Source: Bacillota bacterium
GTDB lineage: Bacteria > Bacillota > SHA-98 > Ch115 > JABLXJ01
DNA length: 34,606 nucleotides
Reading direction: 5' to 3'
Assembly (NCBI GenBank): GCA_012839815.1
Contig: DUMQ01000065.1
Location: 1-34,606 of the forward strand
Shown: piece by piece, positions 1 to 8,080 of the stretch
Layout: each line of letters opens with the position of its first letter
How positions within the stretch are numbered: position 1 is the first letter of the stretch
The notes under the pieces: generated by a model
What the model saw: only the letters and a program-made list of their open reading frames with translations
Told to the model about the DNA's origin: nothing
Database searches by the model: none
Position numbers and translations under genes: made by a program

Positions 1-105
1 CTCCCTCTCCGGGGTACCTCCCGCTCCAGCGGGTACTACCCTCCCGAGCTACCTTTATGCAGAAGGGAGATGACTATAGCTTAAACTTACCCTAAATTGT
101 GTCTT

Positions 106-261
106 GACGTCGGGGTCCACCTCGCCGACTCAGTCGATGACCTTATCGGAAAGATCATCGGGTTTCAAAACCTATACAGCCGAGTTGCCAAGCCATTTAA
201 CTGGCGGTTCACACGAAATGACCTATACCGCTATCTTAAATCACTGGAGTTGGTAGCTTGA
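106..261 (+). pseudogene. IS630-family transposase, C-terminal remnant
   Basis: This frame, closed upstream by a stop at 82-84, ends in a typical IS630-family transposase tail: a helix of the form DDLIGKIIGFQNLYSRVAKP followed by FNWRFTRNDL and a stop TGA at 259-261. IS630 transposases are DDE enzymes of about 340 residues that insert at TA. Only the last 50 or so residues are left here, and none of the catalytic DDE residues are present, so the copy is dead. It marks past insertion activity at the left end of the window. From 262 to 418 I see no gene, only a good Shine-Dalgarno-like AAGGAGGTG near 330 that leads into a 13-codon frame and nothing recognisable. Confidence 0.75.
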
Positions 262-418
262 TACCCTATCAAAACTTATGAAATAGAGTACTAGTCGAAT
301 ACGAATAGCGATGGGAGTCTACCATTATGCAAGGAGGTGTGATTATATTCGTCGAGAAACCCTGGTGAAACATGAATCCTAGCATCTAGGGACTATGAAA
401 GATGACATCATCTAGCAA

Positions 419-1567
419 TTGCCGCATAGTGAGGACTTTTCACCATTCGAATTGGAATGCTATGAAGGCTATCTCGGTAGTGAGGTGAGTCGTCCAACCA
501 TGGAAGAACAGGAAACGATTAGCATTTGTGTGCGGACGCTATTGGCTAATGGATTCATGTTAAAGAAAGCTTTTAGAACTCCTCTATATGTTAGAACTCC
601 TCTATATGTAAGCCTGGACCTCGAACGGTGCGATGAATTTGGGGTTTTGGTTCCATACCAGGTAATTATCTGCCTTGACAACTTGTCGCCTAAAGTACTC
701 GATCGAGTGGTATACGAAGCTGAAAAAAGAGGATGTAGGCCCATTTTTGTTGTCGATGGTCATATGCCTGGACAGATTAGCTTCTCCAGAGATGATTTCC
801 TTCAGCGCCTTGGGGGGCCGATTCTTTGTTGGTCAGTCCTCGAACCTGGTTTTGCAGAGCTTCTCTCTAGTTTGGGCCAAAATCAGTTACCAGCAGGGCT
901 CCAGGGGAAGCCGGATAAGCTATTTGAAGATGCAGTTAGAGATGCACTTCAGTTTATCTTCTGCAGCCGGGTGGCCCAATATGGCCACCAGAGGCTCTTC
1001 GAGGCATTACCCGATGGAGTAGCCTTTCCTCAGAGAGATACTATGGTCTTATATGACTGCAAGGCATGTGAAGGAGGGTACTTTATATCTCTCGATGATG
1101 TCCGACAATTTGGTTCATATGTGAAAGACTTTGAGCAGCGCTATGAGTCCCTTATTGGTTCACCCTACGCCTTTCTGGTACTCTCCCACTCCTTTACTAA
1201 TTCTCCAGAATCTTTGCAAACCCGCGCCAAGCAGATGTTCCGTGAGTGTAAGGTTCAACTTGTTGCTGTAACAACTTCTGAACTCGTGGCAACAATCGGT
1301 TTGTTTGCTGAGTTCCCAAACCATATGCCGCAAGTTGCGGCTTTCTTGTCAAGGGCGAGGGGTTCTATAATGGCCTCCATGCCTTCGAGCGGTAGAGAAG
1401 GCGATGTGCGGTCCACCTCTAGCTTGAGAAGGCTGGGAAAGGGTTCCCTCCTTTATGAAGAATATCGGAATCTGGACCCCATCTCCATCGACTATGGTAT
1501 TCTTGAGAAAGCACGCCAGATTGCTGTGATCCCCTGCGGCTTCGGCTGGGACGACGTCAGGACCTGA
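419..1567 (+). CDS. FokI-like PD-(D/E)XK nuclease domain protein
   Basis: A soluble protein of 382 residues. Around residues 195-225 it has PDGVAF, a 14-residue step, then YDCKACEGGY, which resembles the cleavage domain of FokI (PDGAIY ... VDTKAYSGGY); the candidate metal and catalytic residues are D199, D213 and K215. Downstream, an alternating strand-helix pattern (QFGSYVKDFEQRY, YAFLVLSH) fits the rest of that fold. The N-terminal half (1-170) is unknown and may hold the target-sensing part. The TTG at 419 lies just after an in-frame stop and lacks a clear ribosome site; an in-frame ATG at 500, with GAGGTG 12 bases upstream, is a plausible shorter start. The stop overlaps the start of the next gene (TGATG), so the two are probably co-expressed. 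I infer DNA cleavage in defence; the domain assignment is fairly secure, the role is not. Confidence 0.7.
   Translation: MPHSEDFSPFELECYEGYLGSEVSRPTMEEQETISICVRTLLANGFMLKKAFRTPLYVRTPLYVSLDLERCDEFGVLVPYQVIICLDNLSPKVLDRVVYEAEKRGCRPIFVVDGHMPGQISFSRDDFLQRLGGPILCWSVLEPGFAELLSSLGQNQLPAGLQGKPDKLFEDAVRDALQFIFCSRVAQYGHQRLFEALPDGVAFPQRDTMVLYDCKACEGGYFISLDDVRQFGSYVKDFEQRYESLIGSPYAFLVLSHSFTNSPESLQTRAKQMFRECKVQLVAVTTSELVATIGLFAEFPNHMPQVAAFLSRARGSIMASMPSSGREGDVRSTSSLRRLGKGSLLYEEYRNLDPISIDYGILEKARQIAVIPCGFGWDDVRT
573..608 (+). repeat. 18-bp perfect tandem duplication inside the FokI-like gene
   Basis: The unit TTAGAACTCCTCTATATG occurs twice head to tail (573-590 and 591-608). It keeps the frame and duplicates the six residues RTPLYV, giving FRTPLYVRTPLYVS near residues 53-66. 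It looks like recent replication slippage and could be a phase- or length-variable site. Confidence 0.9.
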
Positions 1568-2739
1568 TGGTCCAAGCAGGATATATCCGATTTCTTTACT
1601 ATATTATCACTTTTAGCTATGGGGGAATTGGAATGCTTGTGATAGTTATACTCATTATAGTTTATTTGTTATTCTTCAAGGATTGGGTCCCGACCAGTCA
1701 CTCTACATATCATGAGATTCAACAGCCAGAGAGTAGGGATAACAAGAGTCCGAAGCAAGATTTTGTCGAATTCCGATTAAGTCAGAGTTCCGTGAAGGCT
1801 GAGCCGTATCCACCGCCAGCTCCCTCTGTAACAAATAACTCTGGTGGATCACTCGGTCGAATGGGTCAGTGGAGTTATGTGGAAAAGGTAGTAGGAGTAA
1901 CTTATGAAGGCAGGCAGCAAGTGATAGCTCATCTTAAATTGGGAGAGACGATTGTTTTGAAACGTGAGCCGAATAACCCTTACGATTCGAATGCAATCCG
2001 AGTTGAACGTCTTTCGGACGGAAAGCAGATAGGTTATCTAAAGAGAGAGAAGGCAGCACTTTTGGCGCCGATGTTCGATCGGGCAGGTGGCTCGATAGTC
2101 GGAAAGGTCTATGAACTGATAGGCGGTACAGACCGCTTTCCAACTCGTGGAGTTAAAGTTAGTTTTAGTCTCGCAAGCGAAAACCTACCGGATACTGTGC
2201 GGGAAGAAGCAAAACCATCTAAGGTTACTCGTCTGGTGAGTGATATAACTTTCGAGGAGGAGGTAGTGGGCTTGCGTAGTAAACCGAAACAAGCTATGTT
2301 GGCTGAACTTAGGGAGGGGGATAGGATAATTCTACGTAGAGAAAACAATAAAGATGGGAAGCGCATTAGGGTCATTACTGAGGATTCCCGGACTGTCGGG
2401 TATCTAAGTCGAGAACGGGAAGCTATACTCGCGCCATTGTTTGACGAAGCTGGAGTCTACCGTTCAGAAGGGGTAATTTCCAGGATCATCAGGGGTACTC
2501 CGGAGGATCCGTATAGTAGGTTAATAGTGAGGTTCTCAATAGTACAATCGGATCCCGTATATGGTAAGGCTAGCTATAGATATACCCATTCGGCCTACGA
2601 TTCAGGGATGGATTATGTAAACGATGTTGATCTTGACTATTACGGTCAATCTAAGGAAGAATATTGGCGGGATGAGCAGGAAGAATTAGGGAGTGAGCTT
2701 GAAGACAGTATTGATTGGAGCTCGGTTGATTATGAATGA
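1567..2739 (+). CDS. Membrane-anchored protein with two HIRAN domains
   Basis: The protein starts with one strong hydrophobic segment (residues about 12-37, MLVIVILIIVYLLFF), then a polar, proline-rich linker, then two HIRAN-like domains at about 103-205 and 219-330. Both show the hallmark pattern: a GV or GL strand, LKLGETIVLKREPNNPYDSN with AIRV and IGYLKRE in the first copy; LREGDRIILRRENN, RIRV and VGYLSRE in the second. The tail (335-390) is acidic and tyrosine-rich. HIRAN domains bind DNA ends or 3'-OH ends in HLTF and are found in bacterial loci with nucleases and helicases. A membrane-tethered tandem version is unusual. The start overlaps the nuclease stop (TGATG). An in-frame ATG at 1633 with GGGGGA 7 bases upstream would still keep the membrane segment and may be the true start. 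Confidence 0.75.
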   Translation: MVQAGYIRFLYYIITFSYGGIGMLVIVILIIVYLLFFKDWVPTSHSTYHEIQQPESRDNKSPKQDFVEFRLSQSSVKAEPYPPPAPSVTNNSGGSLGRMGQWSYVEKVVGVTYEGRQQVIAHLKLGETIVLKREPNNPYDSNAIRVERLSDGKQIGYLKREKAALLAPMFDRAGGSIVGKVYELIGGTDRFPTRGVKVSFSLASENLPDTVREEAKPSKVTRLVSDITFEEEVVGLRSKPKQAMLAELREGDRIILRRENNKDGKRIRVITEDSRTVGYLSREREAILAPLFDEAGVYRSEGVISRIIRGTPEDPYSRLIVRFSIVQSDPVYGKASYRYTHSAYDSGMDYVNDVDLDYYGQSKEEYWRDEQEELGSELEDSIDWSSVDYE

Positions 2740-3044
2740 GTTCCATCTCCGCATTTAGGCTCAGGGATTTTGTGCTTCCTGGTTTCGCAAGAACGGATAG
2801 GCTCTTATGAGACCGTTTAAAAACCCCCTGAGTATATCAGTCATATGCTTATATATAGTAGATTTCAAAATGGATGGGGCATTATCGCTAATATATTCGA
2901 CAAGAATTTTAGATAATGCTTAATACTACTCTGTTAGATACGAAATACCTGATAAAGGCTCTGCTCATGTTTGTATAGCATCCAGGCAGCTGCGGCCAGG
3001 GCCAATTTGGCGAGAACTTTCTCCTGACCTCAGAAATGCTCAGC
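2740..3044. other. Gene-free stretch after the HIRAN gene
   Basis: No credible gene, RNA or clear terminator was seen. It is A+T-rich up to about 2930. On the minus strand, 2932-3027 continues the frame of the IS701 remnant (KVLAKLALAAAAWMLYKHE and so on) after two more stops, so it may be the worn end of that element. Confidence 0.5.
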
Positions 3045-3755
3045 CTAACAAGCCTGTAGGGGGGAAAAGCCCCCCTCTACAGGTCGGTCGCTCGACGTTA
3101 TCCTGTCGTCCACCTTATTAGCTTCGTATTCCACCTTTGGTCTCCGTCTTAGCGCAAGCCATGAGTACGCCCACATCACCAGGCTAAGATGCCGGTGTAG
3201 CCCGTGCCAGAGCCTCCCTTCCTAGTGGTCAAGTCCCAGCTCATCCTTTGCATCCTCGTAATACCGTTCGATTTCATGGCGCCTGGGCGCAAGCGGGACC
3301 AGCCGCTCATGAGACGTATCCCCCGGTAAATTGCTAAAATACCACTTCCAGTCACCCTCATGACCAGGCAGGGGACGCTCGCATATAAGCCATCCAATGG
3401 GCCCCGTGCCCCTGCGATCGGTGGTCCTTTGAACTCTCATGAAAGCGAACTGCTTCGTTAACAGACCCTTGCTGCCCTCGCGCCAGGTTATCGTCTCCCA
3501 TGCACTCTCCGGTAGATCCTTCGCGATATTGTCTACCCTGTGACGCGGCGCAAGCTGATTGGGATACGGCTCCTTCCTGGGACGGCCCAACTTCCGGTGC
3601 GCCGATCTTAATCGGCGCACCGGAAAATGGGCTAAGAGCTCCCTTTTCCTGCCGGCGGGAATGGTGGCCGACTCGGAACGGAAGTATCCCGAGATCTCGC
3701 CTTTGAGCACGTAGAAATAAGGGTAATCAGCGCTGCCAAAAAATATAATAGGCAA
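3045..3755 (-). pseudogene. IS701-family DDE transposase remnant
   Basis: The reading frame carries the IS701-type block: WETITWREGSKGLL, then RGTGPIGWLICERPLPG, WYFSNLPGDTSHERLV, and HEIERYYEDAKDELGLDH, which includes the last acidic catalytic position of the DDE fold. The frame is broken by TAG at 3222-3224 where the family has an aromatic residue; past it the same frame reads on as EGRLWHGLHRHLSLVMWAYS, typical of the family, to a further TAG at 3045-3047. The N-terminal half of the transposase is missing, and the preserved part starts about 3715, abutting or overlapping the tail of the upstream membrane protein gene. The copy is inactive and probably inserted into, or was rearranged next to, that gene. 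Confidence 0.85.
3053..3083. repeat. Perfect-stem hairpin inside the IS701 remnant
   Basis: CCTGTAG plus a G-run pairs with a C-run plus CTACAGG around an AAAA loop, with one unpaired T on the right arm. The stem is about 12 bp. No T-run follows on either strand, so it is not a standard terminator. It may be part of the element's 3' end or a small independent insertion. Confidence 0.6.
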
Positions 3756-4099
3756 GCCTGTAATACTCTAATCATATGTGGCCCGAGGAACAGATAGCGA
3801 CTATATTCCCTAACAGTCGTCCACGGCGATATCACCAGGAAAGGAGCTATAGCGGCAGCCAACTGAATCCATCCCAGGAACCGTGACCGCCGGTGCGTAG
3901 GGTTCCCCAGAGCTAGATACCCGCTAATCAGTATCCAACCGACGAATAGGACGAGCAGATTATACGCAGGTCCAAGAATATCCTCCCCATCCACCCACCT
4001 CATCAGTACCTCGTCCCGTACCTCTATAATGGAGACACTTTGGGATATACCGATCAGCCCGCCTATAACTCCTAAAAGAGCGCTTACCAAGCTAGCCAT
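3632..4099 (-). CDS. Small multi-pass membrane protein, unknown function
   Basis: The ATG at 4099 (MASLVSALLGVIGGLIGI) has AAAGGGGG upstream and is a better start than the more distal ones. About 155 residues with four likely membrane segments: LVSALLGVIGGLIGISQSV, NLLVLFVGWILISGYLAL, WIQLAAAIAPFLVI and VLQACLLYFLAALITLI. The glycine-rich first segment recalls small DUF4064-like membrane proteins, but I would not assign a family. The basic tail after the last segment (TCSKARSRDTSV...) overlaps the IS701 remnant and is probably not native, so the original C-terminus may have been replaced. It lies 131 bases downstream of the TPR gene on the same strand and could belong to that transcript. Confidence 0.6.
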   Translation of the reverse strand: MASLVSALLGVIGGLIGISQSVSIIEVRDEVLMRWVDGEDILGPAYNLLVLFVGWILISGYLALGNPTHRRSRFLGWIQLAAAIAPFLVISPWTTVREYSRYLFLGPHMIRVLQACLLYFLAALITLISTCSKARSRDTSVPSRPPFPPAGKGSS

Positions 4100-4230
4100 A
4101 ACATGATTTACCCCCTTTAGTATAGATTTACAACATTTCCAGATATAAAAGGCACGGAGACCTTTGATGAACACTGCATTTAACATTTAATGAGAAAGGT
4201 CGCGACAGGCTCAAATGCCCGCATGACGTC

Positions 4231-5664
4231 TCAACTGATCTTCAAGGCAACATCGCGGAAACGGACGTCAGTCGCGAAGATTTCTTCCCAGCATGTCCTT
4301 GCATTTCTATTGTCTCCGGCGCGTTCAAACTCTTTCCCGAGGTCGTATAATAGATCTAGCGTTTCTTCGGAACGATTAGCCTGGAGATACAACTTTAAGG
4401 CGGTTTCCAGCATACCTTTCTTGGCAAAGCAGCGTCCCAAAAGACGGAGAATATCATCCTTTGATTTATAGCTTTCAAAATCCTCTATCCTCATGATCGC
4501 CTGCAACTCGGCGATAGCGTCATCGAGTCGATTTGCAACCATATTGGTTAAAGCCAGATGATACCGTAACTGAATGTTATCAGGATCATGCTCGAGCCCT
4601 ACACGATATGTTTGTATGGCCATGGCAAACTGACGTTGCCTGATATATGCCTGGGCCAGGCGCAATCTGCTATCAGTATCTAAAGGCTCGCTAGCCAGGT
4701 GGCGTTCATAGACCTGGATGGCCTGTTCTCCATATTCATTAAGTGCGGTAAGGACACGGGCATATTGCTTGATGCTATAATCATTGTGTTCCTCTACTGA
4801 TAGAGAGTGACAATACTCATATGCTAAATGAGCATCATTTCTCGCAAGTAGCAATTCCGCTATTGCACCCCTATGAACCGGAGCCTTCGGGTCCAGCTCT
4901 ATAGCCTCGAGGATTATGCTCTTCGCTGTATCGTCATAGGCATGGGTCTCTTCGAAATGTTTCGCAAGATTCATTACTATAGCATTTCTTAATTTTGGGC
5001 CAGACTTACCCATGAAATCTAAAAGGTAACGTGTCTGTTCCTCGTTTGATATACCGGCACCCATATATGACCTCGCCAGCAATTCTGGCACTAAAGCCAG
5101 ATTTCTGTATTCCTGGCTGCTTTCTTGCGCGTGATTCAACTCTTCAAATATAGGAATCGCAGAGGCATATTGGCCAGCGTTATAATAGCTGACAGCAAGC
5201 ATAAACCGCGTGTATGGGTTAGTCTTACCAAGCTGTACGGCATCTTCAAGGTGGCTCAGTGCGTCGGCGAATCGGCCAGACCGGACGGCTTCCATACCCT
5301 TTGATTCTGCCTGCGTGGCAGCCTCCAGTTGGGCTCCGGTAGTTGATTCAAATAGTGCTATTGCCTGTTTTTTTAGCTCATTTTCCAGGATCTTAACCTT
5401 ATTGCCCTCGTAATTTGAGATCCCGGAACCAATCAGCAGTATGGCGATTCCTAGCATGGATAAAGGGAATGAGCCGGTAAAGCCAATAAAAAGCAAGATA
5501 ATGCCGAATATCATTATAAGGCAACCGGCAGTGCCACCGGGCTTCAAATCGGAGATGGGCTTCATAGCCACCTCCTTACCGCAACTGCGACACACAGCAG
5601 CTTCCTTTAGGTTAACTGTCTTGCATAACGGGCAAAAGCCGTAATCTCCAAAGTCAACCTCCAT
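4231..5664 (-). CDS. TPR-repeat protein with zinc ribbon and membrane hairpin
   Basis: About 477 residues from the ATG at 5664, which has GGGAGA upstream; a GTG at 5682, directly after the previous stop, is the alternative. Near the start is a zinc ribbon, CPLCKTVNLKEAAVCRSCG, then two adjacent hydrophobic stretches (GCLIMIFGIILLFIGF and LSMLGIAILLIGSGI), then a short helix and a long array of TPR-type helix pairs to the C-terminus (for example RFADALSHLEDAVQLGKTNP, QFAMAIQTYRVGLEHDPDN, RLDDAIAELQAIM). TPR arrays bind partner proteins; here the array would be held at the membrane, probably facing the cytoplasm. Gene order with the two upstream zinc-ribbon genes suggests one operon. No catalytic motif is visible, and the exact role is unknown. 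Confidence 0.8.
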   Translation of the reverse strand: MEVDFGDYGFCPLCKTVNLKEAAVCRSCGKEVAMKPISDLKPGGTAGCLIMIFGIILLFIGFTGSFPLSMLGIAILLIGSGISNYEGNKVKILENELKKQAIALFESTTGAQLEAATQAESKGMEAVRSGRFADALSHLEDAVQLGKTNPYTRFMLAVSYYNAGQYASAIPIFEELNHAQESSQEYRNLALVPELLARSYMGAGISNEEQTRYLLDFMGKSGPKLRNAIVMNLAKHFEETHAYDDTAKSIILEAIELDPKAPVHRGAIAELLLARNDAHLAYEYCHSLSVEEHNDYSIKQYARVLTALNEYGEQAIQVYERHLASEPLDTDSRLRLAQAYIRQRQFAMAIQTYRVGLEHDPDNIQLRYHLALTNMVANRLDDAIAELQAIMRIEDFESYKSKDDILRLLGRCFAKKGMLETALKLYLQANRSEETLDLLYDLGKEFERAGDNRNARTCWEEIFATDVRFRDVALKIS

Positions 5665-5682
5665 GCCAAAATCATCTCCCAC

Positions 5683-5970
5683 TTAAGTAGTTAGAGTGCC
5701 GCCGCATCTAAGGCAGGTCCCAGTCCTGCAAATGTTGACAAAACCGCAGTCTTGGCAGATCTGCATGCTCCAGTCTAGAGCATTAGGCACTCCTGCGAAC
5801 TCTATCTCTCTTTGAGTCACCTTAGCCTCATATTGACGACTTATGTCTTTTTCTTCCGCATCCAGCTCCTCACTCTTCTTGGATTCAGCATATGGCATAA
5901 TAAATGTAAGCCAGATCAAACTCATAATTATAAGAACGCCGACGAGTATAACTGATCCGAATGAATCCAC
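5683..5970 (-). CDS. Small one-pass membrane protein with C-terminal zinc ribbon
   Basis: About 95 residues from a GTG at 5970, placed 6 bases after the protease stop and 5 bases after GAGGTGA, which decides this start over the longer frame that overlaps the protease gene. It has one N-terminal membrane segment (VILVGVLIIMSLIWLTFIM), a charged helix (residues about 30-55, KKSEELDAEEKDISRQYEAK), and a zinc ribbon CQDCGFVNICRTGTCLRCGG at the end. The next gene begins at or within 20 bases of its stop. The shared zinc-ribbon theme of the three genes suggests that their products work together at the membrane. No known family is recognised. Confidence 0.7.
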   Translation of the reverse strand: MDSFGSVILVGVLIIMSLIWLTFIMPYAESKKSEELDAEEKDISRQYEAKVTQREIEFAGVPNALDWSMQICQDCGFVNICRTGTCLRCGGTLTT

Positions 5971-5975
5971 AAAAC

Positions 5976-7094
5976 TCACCTCACATCCGACCCACAGACA
6001 GGGCATTTCTGACCACCGGAAAGGCCAATTTCGAATCCGCAATGCCTGCAGAACCGAGCCCGTCGCTCAGTCTGCTTTCGAGCACCCGCTTTTTCTATAG
6101 GTTTTTCCATAAGTTTTTTTGTGGGGGCAGGCCCCAAGGTACCAGCAGGCATAGCCCTTGTCAAGATCTGGGACTTCCTTGACAAGGCTTGGCCGACGTC
6201 ACTATAGGCAAATTCAATCAGCCTCTTAACCCTCTGAACAAGGTAAGGGTGATCGTAGCCAAAGCCGCCTTTTCCAAACCATAAGTTTAATTTCCCATAG
6301 AATCCCTCCACCCCGTTTTCTTGCCACAAGTAATCTGAAAGATTTATCTCATTCAAGTATTTTCTGCTTCCAAGGGCCAACAGGAGCAAAGCCCGGAGCC
6401 CGGGCTCAACATCCCCTCTGCAACACAGGTAGCCCGCCCGATCGGCAGTCAATTCTGCTTCACGGCTCCAGGCATTAAGGGTTGCAGCGAGTGGGGTGAA
6501 AAGTGGTCTCACCAGTATGCCTAACCCCTATGCCATCAACCGCGCCATGGTCATATAGGTAACGTGTCTACTCGCGATATGTCCTACCTCGTGGCCGATG
6601 ATAAATGCCAGTTCTTCCGGCTCAAACATGTTTAGGACACCCGAATGGATGACTACAATATGGTCTTGATTGGTGCCCATGGTGTAAGCATTTAGGGTGG
6701 GATCCTGCTTTATGAAAAGATCTGGACATGGAGCCTTGAGCATATTGCATGCCGACATAACGATCGTGTGTAAAGTGGGTAGTTGGGTGGTACTGACTCG
6801 AACCCCGTCGCCAAGCAGCTCTGCCCTTCTCAGCGGATTTGTCCAGTGTTCTATGAATGCATCCACTGCCTGGCGGAGAATGGGAATACCCTCTAGATTC
6901 CGGCAGACCTCGAGGTCAACTGATATAGCATAATCCCCAGCAACCAACGATATGGGGGAATCCGTGGAAGATAACGAGTGCCTGTTGTCGACGGATTTAA
7001 CGATGGCACTGGGTAAGAACAATCCGCAATTACCGCAGAACTTTGCCTTTCTATCGACTGCCGCACCACATTTAGGGCAATGATATTCACCCAT
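5976..7094 (-). pseudogene. M48-type zinc metalloprotease with one in-frame TAG
   Basis: The whole frame would give about 372 residues. It has an N-terminal zinc ribbon (CPKCGAAVDRKAKFCGNCG), an M48 peptidase core with FIIGHEVGHIASRHV (HExxH, near residue 167), the third-ligand helix SREAELTADRAG, and a C-terminal zinc ribbon (CRHCGFEIGLSGGQKCPVCG). The core is split by a single TAG at 6528-6530 (ARLMA stop GLGILVRPLF); the frame is otherwise intact on both sides. M48 enzymes such as HtpX and Ste24 cut membrane or misfolded proteins. This one lacks the usual membrane helices and would be soluble or peripheral. The first part (6528-7094) ends after HExxH, so it lacks the third ligand and should be inactive unless the stop is read through. 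It heads the zinc-ribbon cluster; the start ATG at 7094 has CAGGGA 10 bases upstream. Confidence 0.8.
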
Positions 7095-7151
7095 CGGTAA
7101 ATGTTCCCTGCCTATTTTTCTGAAGTCCGAATGCTTCGTCTAACTAAATCC

Positions 7152-7180
7152 CTAATACTGCTACTACATTGCAATGTCAT
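7152..7180 (-). promoter_or_regulatory. Candidate sigma-A promoter for the M48 cluster
   Basis: On the minus strand ATGACA (7180-7175), a 17-base spacer and TATTAG (7157-7152) fit the -35 and -10 pattern, about 50 bases before the M48 start. The rest of 7095-7377 holds no gene that I can see and is A+T-rich. Confidence 0.4.
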
Positions 7181-7377
7181 TGCTGTTCGACATTTTTGAA
7201 ATAAAATTCCAACATCTGTAATGCGGTACTATTTTTTTCGAATTAAATCACCAAGTTTCTCTAATAGAGGTAGTAGCAACCATTGTTTCGACAAAAAAAT
7301 GAAGTTTCCTCCAGGTTTATCGATAAAGTCTATCGATCAACCCGTCTACAGCACAAGGCCTCGTTTGCACTACACAG

Positions 7378-7722
7378 GGAACGACCTGGGCCTCTGGGAT
7401 GATGGACAGGTAGAGTCGCTTAAGCGGCTGGTGGACTTTGTATATGGTGCGGGTGCGAGGATGACGGTTACCGACCGAGTTGACCCAGAAAGGGATCGAC
7501 AAAATCATTGCCGCCTTCGGCCGCGCGGCGCGGCGGGCCGTGGCAGCCGGTTACGATGTTGTGGAAGTACACGCCGCCCACGGGTACTTAATCCACGAGT
7601 TCCTGTCGCCCCTCTCCAACCAGAGGGTAGACCAGTACGGTGGCACACGGGAAAACAGAGCGGGGCTGCTGCGGGAGGTGTTGACCGAGTTGCGGGCCAA
7701 CATCCCAGCCAAAATGCCGTGA
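7378..7722 (+). pseudogene. Old-yellow-enzyme (NADH:flavin oxidoreductase) remnant
   Basis: Two pieces of an OYE/YqjM-type flavin oxidoreductase are recognisable in different frames. The first (about 7378-7455) reads NDLGLWDDGQVESLKRLVDF, a surface helix in the first third of the barrel. The second (about 7474-7722) reads GIDKIIAAFGRAARRAVAAG, then DVVEVHAAHGYLIHEFLSPL and NQRVDQYGG, the middle of the barrel, including the substrate-binding HAAHGYL segment. The stretch between them, and both ends of the roughly 340-residue enzyme, are missing, so this is a deleted, inactive copy. It shows that the DNA left of the defence array is worn chromosome or older island. Confidence 0.85.
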
Positions 7723-7749
7723 TGGAAAGATAATCGGCCAAACAAGATA

Positions 7750-7780
7750 TTTACAATGCCGCGGCAAAATGGAATAATAT
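7750..7780 (+). promoter_or_regulatory. Candidate promoter of the antitoxin-toxin pair
   Basis: TTTACA (7750-7755), an 18-base spacer and ATAATA (7774-7779), 35 bases upstream of the antitoxin ATG, which itself follows GAGGTG. Toxin-antitoxin operons of this type usually repress their own promoter, but no clear operator is seen. Confidence 0.3.
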
Positions 7781-7812
7781 AGCCGGACTAGGTAGATTTG
7801 AGGTGTATCTAA

Positions 7813-8054
7813 ATGAGCGATGTCTCTTTTGGAATTTGGCAATCGCAAACCGCAAAGAATAGGCTCAGCGAGGTGGTTGACAGGGCTCTCAAAGGAAGTC
7901 CTCAATTGATTACAAGAAACGGCAAACCTGCTGTCTATGTCTTTCGGCCAGTGAATATGAGAGACTAACCCGAGAAAAGGGCTTTAAAGGGAGCCTTAAG
8001 GAAATACTACTATCTTCTCCCCATAAGGATCTCGAAATTCCTACCCAACGGTAG
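7813..8054 (+). pseudogene. Phd/YefM-type antitoxin, frameshifted
   Basis: It starts MSDVSFGIWQSQTAKNRLSE and continues through VVDRALKGSPQLITRNGKPAVYV, the DNA-binding fold of Phd/YefM antitoxins. Near 7940-7945 the frame shifts by one base: frame 0 stops at 7966-7968 after 51 residues, whereas the neighbouring frame continues with SASEYERLTREKGFKGSLKE and ends at TAG 8052-8054, just as a full antitoxin would. The C-terminal part normally binds and blocks the toxin, so the shifted product should not neutralise VapC. The start has GAGGTG 8 bases upstream. The toxin gene follows after 26 bases. Confidence 0.75.
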
Positions 8055-8080
8055 AAAGACTCGGGAAGAGACATCTGCAT

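Noticed and set aside
3222-3755. A functional 177-residue protein
   Set aside because: It is the middle part of a broken IS701 transposase; its N-terminal residues overlap the upstream membrane protein and family features continue past its stop.
5976-7094. Pyrrolysine coding at the TAG
   Set aside because: There is no sign of PylT/PylS or a methylamine pathway in the window, and a nonsense mutation explains the data; kept only as a point to check.
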